A stretch of DNA of 64,000 bases from a virus (IMGVR_UViG_3300044716_000122:31046-95045), one strand, 5' to 3'. Positions 12,001 through 18,957 are shown, counted from the first letter of the stretch. Notes: generated from the sequence alone by a model not told the origin. A program made the numbers and translations.

Positions 12001-12165
12001 TTGATCTATCTTATATTGAGTATAAGCACTAGGACCAGAAATTGCATTAATAGTATTTATTTCCTGTTCGTTACGTAATAGATCAGAATGTATTTGTTCA
12101 GAAGTTTTACCTGTTTTTGCAAGGTGTATCTTATCAATCTCGTTTCTTAGAGGATTAAAGGGCAT
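1..12165 (-). CDS. Giant virion protein, partial at left edge (zincin and RNA-polymerase-like DxDxD motif)
   Basis: The frame is open from an ATG at 12165 to the window edge without a stop, giving at least 4055 residues; the C-terminus is missing. The N-terminal third is rich in charged helices. Around residue 1886 there is a zincin motif HEAWH (6496-6510), followed by an acidic helix (EEKLAEDFRAY), the arrangement seen in metallopeptidase domains of phage polyvalent proteins. Around residue 3264 the segment KSGSDYDIDKLF (2362-2376 codes DYDID) resembles the metal-binding DxDGD loop of two-barrel RNA polymerases, including the virion polymerase of crAss-like phages, but has Ile in place of Gly. 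By position, downstream of the cargo-like genes and last in the block, it matches the giant RNA-polymerase-bearing proteins injected by crAss-like phages. That it is an active polymerase is inference; it could instead be a polyvalent protein without polymerase activity. Confidence 0.85.
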   Translation of the reverse strand, partial: MPFNPLRNEIDKIHLAKTGKTSEQIHSDLLRNEQEINTINAISGPSAYTQYKIDQDKQIESGVSSILTSDLSLDKAKQSVEGQSFLKQAGDLAFGDLTAKMVDADAETKKNINSAASIFKKTLTEGTIEESQKALGELRDKYNKIANSTLSFVDKESLRKSYSDMVEQVNGINRSKRASKNFDAYLSENTLQDREKFLSTFDATNKRLSFALKSKQTKNEDIINQLADLESNRVGSRLYNPEDLAAYKASYFSTDQDLNAGMEMQYNYAIKNAADNKIYDYEKQISDIDNKIKDTYNQEQKNLLAIQKTSLNQELSYVKKLSEKLKPLTVEDTYLKSFYPEEYSRKKAKQKQEVFKNERLAEGDQGSWAETLSRNVGYYRSNVAKQLSGIHSLLDDPSGAYRLRSKADYIAPPTFFVGKDLNKNNKIDDSEITRDIHDNKVTFSQVSWTDKKGNTTWNFWSPAEQILPISMDVLNTVFLSKGIGMGARTAGFGWARVAGAAGLSEANTATFLKSVAPRISTMGTVTATTFPRFYAEERSNFKDGSTAFRVAGLRAIVEGLTESITPDVKLFDGGIAYGALDDVFAKLGKLDPTALSNLTRRRDILLGLVPKNSLSKFNAALLMAPTATRRLVSGATQEAFEEVAALAGNYLVDKYSTQQNFEVEETNKFNLSSTLDTFIEGFIPSLFISGATNLSSRNAMRQERLSQARWNIANNPEQYKQLIANRVSNQQITKEEGLKKTAAIDNIARRLDSMTELNNVKSLTNLLDDKELQFAHFNNRLFQEDLLNVDTTELSPEQVKSYEDLLANTSNSILSTVKLADKYVGLDETEKKSIISKLFETQANAATNADTNLSTLIGIAEQTRQSLLSVPVNDDRYTFVSEEYKKFQDKIDASIQERLGRFSQTLDTNPQNLTRLELQLAAHTFYPAVDRMNAIDAQYTLENSPLIQPTEPGPNAPELIQNILDELSTRQILNEGEFQFEATRNLQNPETKALQEKLLAIAELSPEELESGELEEGVHDHLTSSQRFDLAQQLELHKILKEQNPDELTALENQLNTIIYNDYGKAVLGLDANNTRAKILEMNKAAMEARLNAPIVNNFSPQPQEVPTPTQKPTPGKVLDVDQDVFDEYALLLSDLNDLVSNPDADIDEVKGQVSELIKNALRNLDNLENLNQVRSALLGLYPDDAQSIEDTFAKASEGIVDVSGLTFVTGKRKEFVQGVIAKLVSQTQVSQTATPEDIVNVPTTDEVIEEAPELITDSVIESDNYESAQETKAKEDKEFTIKGERGLHIATITTNKENQTVQDPAALLIDNIVTVYSEDTRANKVTDLDLRIQSVMGIYEFIFDAPKVERLKAFKEKSSLTEEEKTELVSLLTVNGVPIHNQPFMEYVKENPSKIGSGISSVFVNSDGELVRFTKLGKPSKAKTSLISVPVLPNKNVSPEMASVRKQATEGKIIVSSINGVVSGYGWGAQDARPLAKAVGENIYVHTDPISRTLTGAQKNYVLNPGSVHIVKEGARNPYTGVSIPTNGNTVQTLINAFNNGTLPQTLSESIRTDAAIFLDYMSQQVNSTFVKTKEGGAKSGMRFFKKANLYLTATSGNKIVVEYPVEGKDKKKYIKPSKNQQEDLLKLGESSYKLVSARLVEQNAPYTALVVKESGEVVTKNYNTYSDFVKSPEFGATFIREENRTLSFSPDYRVIEPNVSDVVDATNDNLPVQPAATQPIDAKAGIEKRRQEELSREENVELLYPLILEEFPTREQKERLAKNEQDQKTRQEKRDEINFRYDLEIAALEQPVAPTTSKIDRLRSTLNNLNTGEGPVKFNRNKTLRNNITKKQNEAAKNWVANHPIFKNTPFIFDNTISHPEAYAVWSKAGIFLFEGANYAEAYHEAWHEFSQLYLTPEQKAALYAEARSIYGDLSFVELEEKLAEDFRAYALSEGKVLPVSIAEAKESKSIFKQIWDFISNLLSDKKTVDHYFSRLYRGNLTQFKRKEANQYFIQLFSGKYVYEDEAGNITSLSYKDSKAFLDDLDSIYVYLANNMFANQNATLINVLSSPVAANKTYSYLAKSLLDDHDSLVEQYNKNNDESLLPTIENLRKILEDFNNVTQFHKTNSTLFSDNIRKQLVSEQIVSIEQANVEFATFEASVNEMSQKQIASQTLINALKTLPRYENGEIVLHPVYSVPRLSDFNINWNILQRRLSGSNSYEDLYSRLQELKEEYPQFQQFISYLPSPTESIDKRSSLNFKNEFYKIFSMPYIEGYTTEITRDEEGNIKETKIFQAQSLDAINLRSKFDTDFSLNPSAYSKRNNTTGTFYLDTDKYFATFPGVPTAPKDEEDFAEYNLSLLEMLKPLGFNLSPNAEELFVKENADVQERLVKLIYNKLKSLSQTQAYIMEPLSDLSSDHVNEEDVKVAGESGNVSSVIQYEVEANPQYVNDMRYNAVNKQIWSINQHTFMSKTLNVLNDGNLYPTLDEVYAELPHLNPQNNPNAKSSFVLSYLFNEGGKRRKDKYQGIEVPRKVELGNLLGIKDIEGEKTIDSNESQKHYSDIIGLTKAGIEEINRLSGKSTTRGLVFDRKLRDYLGLLPANNQADPFILSGADQVPYDLFIKRIVPLIEAEVQVTAKGSNKFKIDAYDTDGSPKLTYFHKIFTPEQRTALFSAFKSPASNMSLDKIFESINGNKDIYTRFGQYINSQANKSKIILGETYNLPDSELMKYHFFSAIGRIEQHKLFFGHPYYYKNVKDIEKRLSAWNAFGSYAIIDPQNLEYLESGQSGLSVNSGRDALHTYAQQNNIKVNPNRANIDQISYIVLKDEAVKSTTASKSKSYGENKDAYTNDKSSAKQDAAAFCTIDFFRKFYSISTGVTPEMMEEFKRQDDIYKKYLELQTAPDYAEDTVREELEALLNKKSTYKFTIKKLQYSGHNKIESGESVPVFHKYSMKPILPSEMVDNPELASILQKLHTSSADYAVFSSGTKISETIAPVSLFDGKGKVKSQAVPTGVVDLKYLKEQVLIENKEDFNSIFSTQFRKLVYKDATTESELAGYQEYKSIIENLTNFDKLNFLEQLQDKEKLVEFLIKEISKKNAAESTKDLLQLKTDNTLMYTLDSMIDRTIMESAIVASVKNQIIRQKIPGAQRVQYPVSLIRPSRKLKYYDIVDGKISKAEAIISFSKGYYPLLNLLSPIDNQPIGELDANGIPVNPYTALTRLNEALKDAQFRNTYASQLSMVAIRIPGQGYNTMENFEIVEFLPEESGEIILVPDEMVIKSGSDYDIDKLFCYDPSINNDGSMLIDRVSTPEDLIVRKKELLADLKETRELKRQYTEEKKELLDELGNILTTNGFDASSRLGNLYQELKSLKGVSEGELMDAGVTEGDLETLRKKFSGELVPEKQQKSAETIDKIRRIKNVLRTTSEKELSNSLADLNEWVGDLVKEEKSLLQDLKNLRNGYANALLLNISNRLSQPEIFEALITPNTIETIDKAVKEFGTKSDSTTASLTNLISPIYQLYVFSLNTYKTALGTDAKNNVFHSLLQKTTFYREDEKSVRRYLLESNRTTDGYIDFSRVNNVDGTRISKMSGETISAHVDIEKNDGIASIGLNNLITPVVNYVLMAGTRFNDIVNLINKPSVIDGKKFRSSILDYSKGKSLEDILETILERVPENSLEATLINNSRNKYGAISRNKFISNVYSQMYAKTTQETAREELFNKEEPLFDVRRLAVFLELEDQTRDLATISLAVDYDTFSPQNFESFRSASLELIPYLKEGGEKSTIFNRQGLLDVIGNTVVSPFQVQQGVLDKFVEVFPISANPKITNRILRQFAVAKETNRKLDYDRYSRVFKNDLLYALFLNNVPQAGMFEQFLDKKNPGNIGSLYTNLKSRLIQRGITAENDIFGLVSINSDINSTFVRTGLKQTELEFSVDIYKEEFEKGFNWSHPSLDPTNLSDAQLIADMQGFFKAFAYAGILGTQLNKKFDSYLPLIPESIYTFPMSSVITNFISSYEAQLEEGTSEFMDSFTARFKENHPELYGSKNIPVTLNYYKDYNLSRKNIIDLTTISQSELTLKD

Positions 12166-12207
12166 AGTTAAGTAAGTTTAATATTTAATATTTATTGATA
12201 GATAAAT

Positions 12208-13809
12208 TTATTCTTCGTCCTCTACAACATCCGTTAGAGGATTAACCTGTTGAGCAGCAGTAAGGAAAGGATTGGCTTTACGTCTACCTGAATAAGTTTC
12301 TACTGTATTGCTTCTAGCCATACTTTTTATAATATCTAAGTCAGAAACATATAAGTCTTTAATGTTTTCTCCAGTAACTAGCATAGTCTGACCCTCCTTT
12401 AACTCCACAACATAAGAATCAGTATCTTTAACATTTTTTAAATAAGTTAAGAAAGATTCTACAATAGCCTTCTGTGGGCCCGAAGGAGTAACATTAAGTA
12501 CTTTAGATGGGTCACTAAGTATCTCAGAGACACGTAGTTTATCTATATCAAGGTTAGTAGTATTCATATCAAACATCATTGGAACATTATAAAAGTCCTG
12601 CTGGTCAACTTTTGCCATACTCATAAGTTCTTTTTTCTGCTTAAGAAGATTTTCTGGTTTTTGTCTTTCAAGTTTTTGTTTATACTCCTCTTTAATTAAA
12701 TCGTTTTGAAAAGCCCTAGTTTGTCTAGCATCTGCTCTAGCTTCTTTCCAATATTCATTACTAATAAGATCTCTGCTTACTTTTTTAGTAGCATACATGT
12801 TACCCATGTTTGTAGCAAACATATCTTCATAGATTTCCATATATTCTCCTAAGTCAAAATCCTCTAAAGTAGTAGCAGCCTTCTGTTCAGCTAGTAACCT
12901 AGACTGCTCATAGTAAACTGCTCTTTGTTTGGTCTGTTCTAGTTGTGCTTTAACTGTAGCTGAACCTGTAGTATTGTAAACTTGTTGGAGTCGATCTGTC
13001 TCTGCCCTAAACAATTCAGCATTTTTAGCAGCTGTAGTAGCTTTAGCTTGCATATCTTCTACGTAACCTTGGTGAGCACTTTCTGTTCCGACTTGCTCTA
13101 GACTATAGCCAGCATCCATTTGAAACTGACGTACTTTATTAGGATCACTAGCAATAAATGATTTAAATTTATTAGCTAAATCTGTAGTGTTATATCCTTC
13201 TTCTGTTACCTTTTCTATATAAGCAGGTCCAAATCCAGAATTCATATTAAAAGATTCTTCTTGATCAGGTTTTTGAGTTTTCATAAACTCCATCCAATCT
13301 TTAGAAAGATCTACATAAGGAGTATACTCTTTACCATAGCCAATCTTTTGACCTAATTTACCACTCTTCATGTAGTCTTGAACATCCTTCATATAAAAAT
13401 AATCATTAACTACACTACGTTCTCCTGGCTTCATCTTAGTTAACTGATCTTGTCTACGAGCTACTTCTTTTCCATTAGAGATAGCAGTAGTTATATACTG
13501 ATCTCTCTCTAAAGGTTTACCTACGTTTAGTACTGCTTGTACATTTGCTTTGTTAGAGAAGTCTAATCCTGCACTATTACTAATAGACTTAACCAAGTTA
13601 CCCATAGACTTATCAAAATATTCTTTCTCTACATCTGTAAGGATAGAACTTCTAAGACTATTGTAAGTATCGAGATTCTGTTGTATTTTAAATACACCCT
13701 CATCATACATCTCTTGTTTCTTTTGAGCAAACTTAAGTAAGTCGTCTGCTGGTAAAGGCGAGATATAATCTGGATATACAAATTTAGTATGTTGTGCTGA
13801 AATTGGCAT
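12208..13809 (-). CDS. Cargo-like virion protein
   Basis: This gene encodes 533 residues, mostly predicted helix, with a long charged coiled-coil-like stretch around residues 250-400 and no transmembrane segment or enzyme motif. The N-terminus (KFVYPDYISPLPADDLLKFA) carries a short hydrophobic and proline-containing segment followed by helices. It lies 3 bases from the 788-residue gene upstream and 42 bases before the giant gene, so the three are probably one transcript. The same place in crAss-like genomes is occupied by internal cargo proteins that leave the particle with the DNA. The cargo role rests on order and architecture, not on a recognised domain. Confidence 0.7.
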   Translation of the reverse strand: MPISAQHTKFVYPDYISPLPADDLLKFAQKKQEMYDEGVFKIQQNLDTYNSLRSSILTDVEKEYFDKSMGNLVKSISNSAGLDFSNKANVQAVLNVGKPLERDQYITTAISNGKEVARRQDQLTKMKPGERSVVNDYFYMKDVQDYMKSGKLGQKIGYGKEYTPYVDLSKDWMEFMKTQKPDQEESFNMNSGFGPAYIEKVTEEGYNTTDLANKFKSFIASDPNKVRQFQMDAGYSLEQVGTESAHQGYVEDMQAKATTAAKNAELFRAETDRLQQVYNTTGSATVKAQLEQTKQRAVYYEQSRLLAEQKAATTLEDFDLGEYMEIYEDMFATNMGNMYATKKVSRDLISNEYWKEARADARQTRAFQNDLIKEEYKQKLERQKPENLLKQKKELMSMAKVDQQDFYNVPMMFDMNTTNLDIDKLRVSEILSDPSKVLNVTPSGPQKAIVESFLTYLKNVKDTDSYVVELKEGQTMLVTGENIKDLYVSDLDIIKSMARSNTVETYSGRRKANPFLTAAQQVNPLTDVVEDEE

Positions 13810-13812
13810 GGT

Positions 13813-16179
13813 TTAATATTTAGATTTTTTATACATTCCTTTTTTAGCCTTAGCAGCTACTGGAGGAGTTACTGCGGGTGTTACCGCAGGCTTTGCAGGA
13901 GTTACTGCTGCATTCTTGGCTTCTTGTTCTTTTATGTAGTTATACATATCAAACATATATTTTGCATCTTGGGGCATTGATGGATTTCCAGTAGAATTCC
14001 AGTTAAAGGTAGGGGATAAAATTGGAATACCCAAAGCTTTTAAACTTTCATCTTGTTCAAATTTAGCTTTATTAGTTACAAGACTTGCAACAGCTGCTTG
14101 TTTTTCTGCAGATTGTGCATCCCTAGCTTGAGCTATTTGATTATTATATACACGATCAAATGCTCCTGCATTAAATTGATCTGCTTGAAAACTCATTTGT
14201 GCATTAGCCATATCTGCCCTTGTTCTTCCCTCTGCATCATAATTCTGTTTGGTTTGGAAAGCCTTTTGTTTAGCATCTAATCCTGCAATGTAAGCCATGT
14301 TAGGATCTGCTCCTGCTCTCATTGCAGCTGTTCCCATGTTGTCTATATCTTGAAGTTCGCTTTGAATATTTAAAGTCTGGGGACGAAGATAAGGAGCATC
14401 TATCTCAGGAATAGCATAAGAATAAATTTCTTGTGCTTGAGCAAGTCCCATAGCTTGGGGAATTGCTTGATACAAAGGAAACTGCCCAGGAGTATATTTA
14501 CCTGTCTTTCCAGGAGTTACATCATTTATTTTTGTTCCATCAGGAGGAGTACCACTACTACCTTCTGGAGGAGTTACTGGCTTTTCTGGGGGAATAGGTT
14601 TTGCATCTAAGTGTTCAAATCCAAAAGCTTTATCATTTCCTTTCTTAGGTCTAAATTGTCCTTCAGGTAAATACTTTTGAAACTTAGGATAAAATACACT
14701 CTCCCTAAAGTAATCATCATTGTAGAGTTTGCTAGCGTCATTAATATCATAACTACTAGGATCTACTCCTAAAATTTCAAATGCTTTCTTACGAGTATCT
14801 AATTCGTTTAATTTTCCTGCTTCTTCTTTTCCTAAACGTTCTCTAACTATTTTTTGCTCAAAGTCTTGAGGAGAAAGTCCTGCATTAAATCCTTTAACCT
14901 GAGGTGCTCCTGCAATTCTTGAATTAGAACTTTGTACTAGGTTTGTAATACCATAAGCCTCTGCCGCTTTTGCTATGTTACTCTTAGCATCAAAGTCTAA
15001 GTTAGAAGGAATCTCTAATCTATATACTCCTAGACTTTTATCTGTTTTTTGGAAACCTGGATCCCATTTAGCATATTGCCTAAGTTCTGGCGGTAAAGTT
15101 GTAATATCTGGTTGAGGATTTTTCTTACCCCCACCATCCATTTGTAGAGTCTGTGCTTCTTGGACATTTCCTCCGTATTGCATTTCTGCAAGTATTTTAT
15201 CTTGCACACTTTGAGGAAGTGCTCTGAAGCCTGCATTGTTTATGCCTGCTCCATTCTTTGCTTCTAACTCTCCATTAGAATTACCATTAAGAGCTTGTTG
15301 ATCATTAAACAAACTATCAAGTATTTTCTGGTTACGTTGCATCATAATACCCGCAGTATCTTTATCTACCTGTTTAGCAAAAGGATTATCAAGAGTCTTC
15401 TTATATGATGTAAGGTCATAGTTCTTAGCCATTTGAGCAAAGGTTTTCTTAGAACCTTCTGGCTTTAGACTGTTAGAATATACACGAGTTTGATCAGGAA
15501 GGTTTGTAGGTATACCTCCATTAGAATGAGAAGGGCCTATTGCCATTTCTGTTTCAAAGTTTGGAAGTTGGATAAATTCTCCACCTTCGATCTCTACGTT
15601 ATTGTTTCCTCCAGAAGAATAACGTTTGTTTATTTTTGCACCCATTTCTGCTTTAATTGTAGGTTGATATTCTGTACCCCCACTTGTTGTACGACCATAC
15701 ATATAGTTGTAATCGTAAAGAGGTTTTGATTTTCTTTGTTGTATTGACTCGTTAAGTTTACGTTGATTTTCTAAATCTTGATTGTATCCAAGAGCAGAAT
15801 CTATTCCTAGTAGTCCTAAACCTACAAGTGCATCTTCCTGTCCTTTAAACTGATCAAAAAAGTTTTTATCTAAAGAACCTGAATCTACAGTCTTAGTTAA
15901 CTCATCTGACTTAGAAAACCTTTGATCTTCTGTAGGTACTTGCTCTTTCCCTAATGTAACAAAAGAAGATGAGTTTAAATTAGGTATTTTGATTTCTGGA
16001 TTAACCTTCTTCTGCCAATCATATTTCTCTAGCTCACTAGGAATAAACCCAGGAATATTAAGAAGTTCTCCTGCATTATCTGGATTATCTGTAAGTTGTG
16101 GATTAGACAAGTTAGTGGCTTTAGGATTAAGATCCTCTCCTCCATTACCAAATCTTTTAAATAAGCGATTTCTTAACAT
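13813..16179 (-). CDS. Large cargo-like virion protein with GGEF/GPSH motif
   Basis: This gene encodes 788 residues. A motif near residues 195-245 (VEIEGGEFIQLP, then GPSHSNGGIPTNLPDQTRVYSN) is one I associate with large structural proteins of Bacteroidota phages. A Pro/Thr/Gly-rich linker lies near residues 535-565. The C-terminal third is Gln/Ala-rich helix (residues about 620-710) and ends in a low-complexity Pro-Ala-Val and Lys tail. It is the first gene after the promoter at 16243-16272 and leads into the second cargo-like gene and the giant gene. The start ATG at 16179 sits about 64 bases after the promoter -7 box. The internal-virion role is inferred from neighbours. Confidence 0.72.
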   Translation of the reverse strand: MLRNRLFKRFGNGGEDLNPKATNLSNPQLTDNPDNAGELLNIPGFIPSELEKYDWQKKVNPEIKIPNLNSSSFVTLGKEQVPTEDQRFSKSDELTKTVDSGSLDKNFFDQFKGQEDALVGLGLLGIDSALGYNQDLENQRKLNESIQQRKSKPLYDYNYMYGRTTSGGTEYQPTIKAEMGAKINKRYSSGGNNNVEIEGGEFIQLPNFETEMAIGPSHSNGGIPTNLPDQTRVYSNSLKPEGSKKTFAQMAKNYDLTSYKKTLDNPFAKQVDKDTAGIMMQRNQKILDSLFNDQQALNGNSNGELEAKNGAGINNAGFRALPQSVQDKILAEMQYGGNVQEAQTLQMDGGGKKNPQPDITTLPPELRQYAKWDPGFQKTDKSLGVYRLEIPSNLDFDAKSNIAKAAEAYGITNLVQSSNSRIAGAPQVKGFNAGLSPQDFEQKIVRERLGKEEAGKLNELDTRKKAFEILGVDPSSYDINDASKLYNDDYFRESVFYPKFQKYLPEGQFRPKKGNDKAFGFEHLDAKPIPPEKPVTPPEGSSGTPPDGTKINDVTPGKTGKYTPGQFPLYQAIPQAMGLAQAQEIYSYAIPEIDAPYLRPQTLNIQSELQDIDNMGTAAMRAGADPNMAYIAGLDAKQKAFQTKQNYDAEGRTRADMANAQMSFQADQFNAGAFDRVYNNQIAQARDAQSAEKQAAVASLVTNKAKFEQDESLKALGIPILSPTFNWNSTGNPSMPQDAKYMFDMYNYIKEQEAKNAAVTPAKPAVTPAVTPPVAAKAKKGMYKKSKY

Positions 16180-16242
16180 GTTTTAATTATTTATGTTATT
16201 AACATAGAAGGTTAATAACTGCTTGAGTTTAAGCTAGTTATA

Positions 16243-16272
16243 CAAATATACAAGATTAAGATAAAAAAGCAA
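16243..16272 (-). promoter_or_regulatory. Bacteroidota-type promoter before the cargo/giant-protein operon
   Basis: On the minus strand, TTG (16270-16272) is followed after 19 bases by TATATTTG (16243-16250). This matches the TTG-N19-21-TAnnTTTG pattern of the Bacteroidota primary sigma factor. It lies between a terminator and the start at 16179. Confidence 0.75.
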
Positions 16273-16290
16273 GGGTTGATTTCTCAACCC
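16262..16290 (-). terminator. Rho-independent terminator
   Basis: A 7-base-pair stem GGGTTGA/TCAACCC (16273-16279 with 16284-16290) has a 4-base loop and is followed on the minus strand by TTGCTTTTTT. It overlaps the last codons of the 50-residue gene, and its T-tract overlaps the -33 region of the next promoter. Confidence 0.8.
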
Positions 16291-16436
16291 TGTCCTCTAC
16301 TTTTCTTGAGATAATTTTTGCTAGACTTTGACTTAGATGCCTTAGTCTTTGCTACAACTCCTTTTCTTCTTACCTTAGGTTTAACCTTGAACTTTGAAGA
16401 TGAAGATGTATTTGATTTAGATGCTTTAGCGGCCAT
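16284..16436 (-). CDS. 50-residue Lys/Ser-rich basic protein
   Basis: A short frame runs from ATG at 16436 to TGA at 16284-16286. The product begins MAAKASKSNTSSSS and is about 30 percent Lys plus Arg with many Ser, ending KKSRGQG. It starts 23 bases after the stop of the 190-residue basic protein and ends exactly at the terminator stem, so it looks like the last gene of the muzzle operon. The composition suggests a DNA-condensing or packaged virion peptide. No family was recognised. Confidence 0.65.
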   Translation of the reverse strand: MAAKASKSNTSSSSKFKVKPKVRRKGVVAKTKASKSKSSKNYLKKSRGQG

Positions 16437-16459
16437 GTATTTAGGTTTAGTTTTTTAGT

Positions 16460-17032
16460 TTAGCATTTCCAGCGTTTACGTGCTTGACGTATTCTGCTGT
16501 TAGGATCATTCTGTGTAGCCTGTGAAGACTGACGTAACTGACCTAATGAACGAGCACAGTAAGATTTTCTACGACCAGCTGCTTTACTTCCTGCTTTAAC
16601 CTTACCTGTAACTGCTGTACTTAGTTTAGATCCAGGGTTAGCTCTACGATAAGCCATAACTCCTTTTTGAGTCATACCTGCTCCTGACTTAGTAGGACGA
16701 TAGTTTGCTCCTGGTCCTTTAGTAGTCTTAGCAATAGTTCCCCCTTTAGCCATATAAGCTGCTTTAAGTCTACCACCAGCCATAAACTTGTATCCGTACT
16801 TAGAAGCATCTTGTCTAGCCTCAGATACATTTCCTTTATTAGCTGCTACGAATCTTGCCTTAGCAACTGCTGTAGGCATCTTACCACCATCAGCCATTTC
16901 ACGTTTAATCTTACGTTCTTGTTTAAGCATCTCTGGAGTAGGCTTCTTTCCAGAACCTCTCTTTGCACGGATGTTATCCCACAAACCTCGTTGTGAATAA
17001 GACCCATCTTTACGTTTTATCATCTGTTTCAT
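16460..17032 (-). CDS. Basic protein with C-terminal CARS...RIRQARKRWKC motif (DUF6321-like)
   Basis: This gene encodes 190 residues, strongly basic. The N-terminus (SQRGLWDNIRAKRGSGKKP) and the C-terminal block (MAYRRANPGSKLSTAVTGK, RRKSYCARSLGQL, then DPNSRIRQARKRWKC) match short conserved stretches that recur in many phage and giant-virus proteins; the C-terminal block resembles DUF6321. Glycine-rich repeats of the type MADGG/FMAGG/YMAKGG lie between them. The start overlaps the upstream stop by 4 bases (ATGA), implying coupled translation. The function is unknown; a virion or DNA-bound role is suggested by charge and neighbours. Confidence 0.75.
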   Translation of the reverse strand: MKQMIKRKDGSYSQRGLWDNIRAKRGSGKKPTPEMLKQERKIKREMADGGKMPTAVAKARFVAANKGNVSEARQDASKYGYKFMAGGRLKAAYMAKGGTIAKTTKGPGANYRPTKSGAGMTQKGVMAYRRANPGSKLSTAVTGKVKAGSKAAGRRKSYCARSLGQLRQSSQATQNDPNSRIRQARKRWKC

Positions 17033-18957
17033 TTTTTTACTTTTGATTTAGCTAGGAAAGAAGATAAGTCATACTTTACCTTTTCTCTATTGAATTGTTT
17101 AGATAGTTGGTTAGCCAACTTTAATCTATTTGATTTACTTTCTACTCTACGAAGGATACTAGCTATTCCGTCAACCATTTCTTTATCATCAGAGTGATCT
17201 ACTTTACCTCCATTCTTTTGTTTCATATAAACAGGTTTACCTGAAGCATCTTTCTTATAATAGAATCTATCATAAAAGTCGTAAGGTTTTCTATTGCTTC
17301 CGTAAACCACTTTATCCATTAAAGGCATATTAAAATCATAAGTGTCATACATAGACACATAATCACCTTTCTCATCAGTTCCTTGAGATAGTTTAAATTG
17401 TTGTACAGGATCAGTTTCACTAAAAGGTAAGTCCTCAGAGTTTAAAGCTGGATTAGAAACAAAAGGAGCCAAAGACTTCATTCGTACACTTTTTCCAGGT
17501 TTCCCTTTAGTTTTATCCATGTAAGCATTAATTAACTTCTGTGGATCATACACATTATTTAAAGAATAGTATTCTGTATTAGGATCTTCCGAGTTACTAG
17601 GTTTGTACTTAGAAGGAGTTAAGTACTTAGACTTAGTAGGTAAACCTAAAGCTGTTCTCCATGCTTCTTCTCCTATTGAATAATCTCCTTCTTGATCCCT
17701 ACTTGGAGAAGCACTGTTTCCGAATAAGCCACCTATTGCTTCAGGAATACTTGGATAAGATACTGGACGGTAGTTATTAAACATAGCTTCTTTACTAACG
17801 TCTCCTACTTTTTGAGCAACTCTATTTACTCCTTTTGCTGTAGTAGCTACACCTGCTGCAAGTTGGGGATTGTTTCCTACTATTTTAGAAAACATATTTC
17901 CAAAGAAGTTAGATACTTTAGAAGCAGAGTTTGCAAGAGTATTCATCTCTCTATCTGCAGTAGTACCTCTTTTGGTGTATTCTTTACTTCCTACTCTTGT
18001 GTTAGCCTTAATATATACAGGTTGCATCCTGTCAGGAGAACTAGGCGTAGAAGTTTCTGGACCAGATGTAACTCCTCCATTAGGCATCTGACGTTTTTGA
18101 GAGTTTACCATGCCATCCTTAGCTTTACGCAGTCTTCCACCATCTTTTAATTGATTAATATCTACACCTTGATATGGTATATCACTAACAGAGCCATACT
18201 TCTGCAAAGCCTTAGCTTTGTTTTCATTTGACATATAGTTAAACTGTTGAATAACAGGTTTATTATAGCCAATCTTTTTTACAGGGGGTTCTATTGGAGT
18301 AACTGGTAAAGGAGTTTGTACTACATCAGGAATAATTTCTGGTTTATTATAAATAGGTTGTGATACCTTAGTTAATATTGATTTTTTAGATGGTGTTGGT
18401 TTTGTGTTTACTTTATAATATATAGGTGCTACAGGTTTTTTAAATCTAGCATACCCAATAAACATATCATCTCCACTCCTGTTATTCAAATGACTTCCAG
18501 GAACTATTTCATTATTTTTAAAGTTTACTTTATAATCTTGTCTATCATTACCAAAAATTTTTTCTGTTAATGTTAATGGTTTTTGAATATAACTTTCATA
18601 AGAGTTTTGATAAGGATTCATCAAATAACCATTAGGGCCACGATAAGCATCCAACTTTGTAAGAGATACAGTGTCACTTTTTATATTATAATTTTTTCTA
18701 AAGTCTGCATTTTTAGGACTTCTAGCACTATCCATAATTTTTTTAATAGATCTATATCTATCTTCACCATAATTATAGGCACTCATACTATCATTAAATT
18801 TTAATAGTCTAGGATCTCTTGGATTTGATGTATATCTCGAAGGTAATGTTCCACCATTAGGCATCTTACGCTTCTTAGAATTCTTATACGCACCCTTAAG
18901 TCTTGAACCTGAGGGTGCATTAGAAATTATAGAACCATTTACTTCTGGAATAAACAT
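17029..18957 (-). CDS. Repeat-bearing virion-associated protein with MPNGG motifs
   Basis: This gene encodes 642 residues with a modular look. The segment KKRKMPNGG near residue 30 recurs as QKRQMPNGG near residue 290, each close to a basic GR/SRLKGAYKN or GGRLRKAKDGM segment; the latter DGMVNSQK string also occurs in the neighbouring 170-residue protein. The C-terminus (residues about 585-642) is charged helix. No enzyme motif, signal peptide or membrane segment is visible. It lies in the string of small basic genes after the muzzle. The repeats may be recognition or cleavage sites, which is a guess. Confidence 0.65.
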   Translation of the reverse strand: MFIPEVNGSIISNAPSGSRLKGAYKNSKKRKMPNGGTLPSRYTSNPRDPRLLKFNDSMSAYNYGEDRYRSIKKIMDSARSPKNADFRKNYNIKSDTVSLTKLDAYRGPNGYLMNPYQNSYESYIQKPLTLTEKIFGNDRQDYKVNFKNNEIVPGSHLNNRSGDDMFIGYARFKKPVAPIYYKVNTKPTPSKKSILTKVSQPIYNKPEIIPDVVQTPLPVTPIEPPVKKIGYNKPVIQQFNYMSNENKAKALQKYGSVSDIPYQGVDINQLKDGGRLRKAKDGMVNSQKRQMPNGGVTSGPETSTPSSPDRMQPVYIKANTRVGSKEYTKRGTTADREMNTLANSASKVSNFFGNMFSKIVGNNPQLAAGVATTAKGVNRVAQKVGDVSKEAMFNNYRPVSYPSIPEAIGGLFGNSASPSRDQEGDYSIGEEAWRTALGLPTKSKYLTPSKYKPSNSEDPNTEYYSLNNVYDPQKLINAYMDKTKGKPGKSVRMKSLAPFVSNPALNSEDLPFSETDPVQQFKLSQGTDEKGDYVSMYDTYDFNMPLMDKVVYGSNRKPYDFYDRFYYKKDASGKPVYMKQKNGGKVDHSDDKEMVDGIASILRRVESKSNRLKLANQLSKQFNREKVKYDLSSFLAKSKVKK

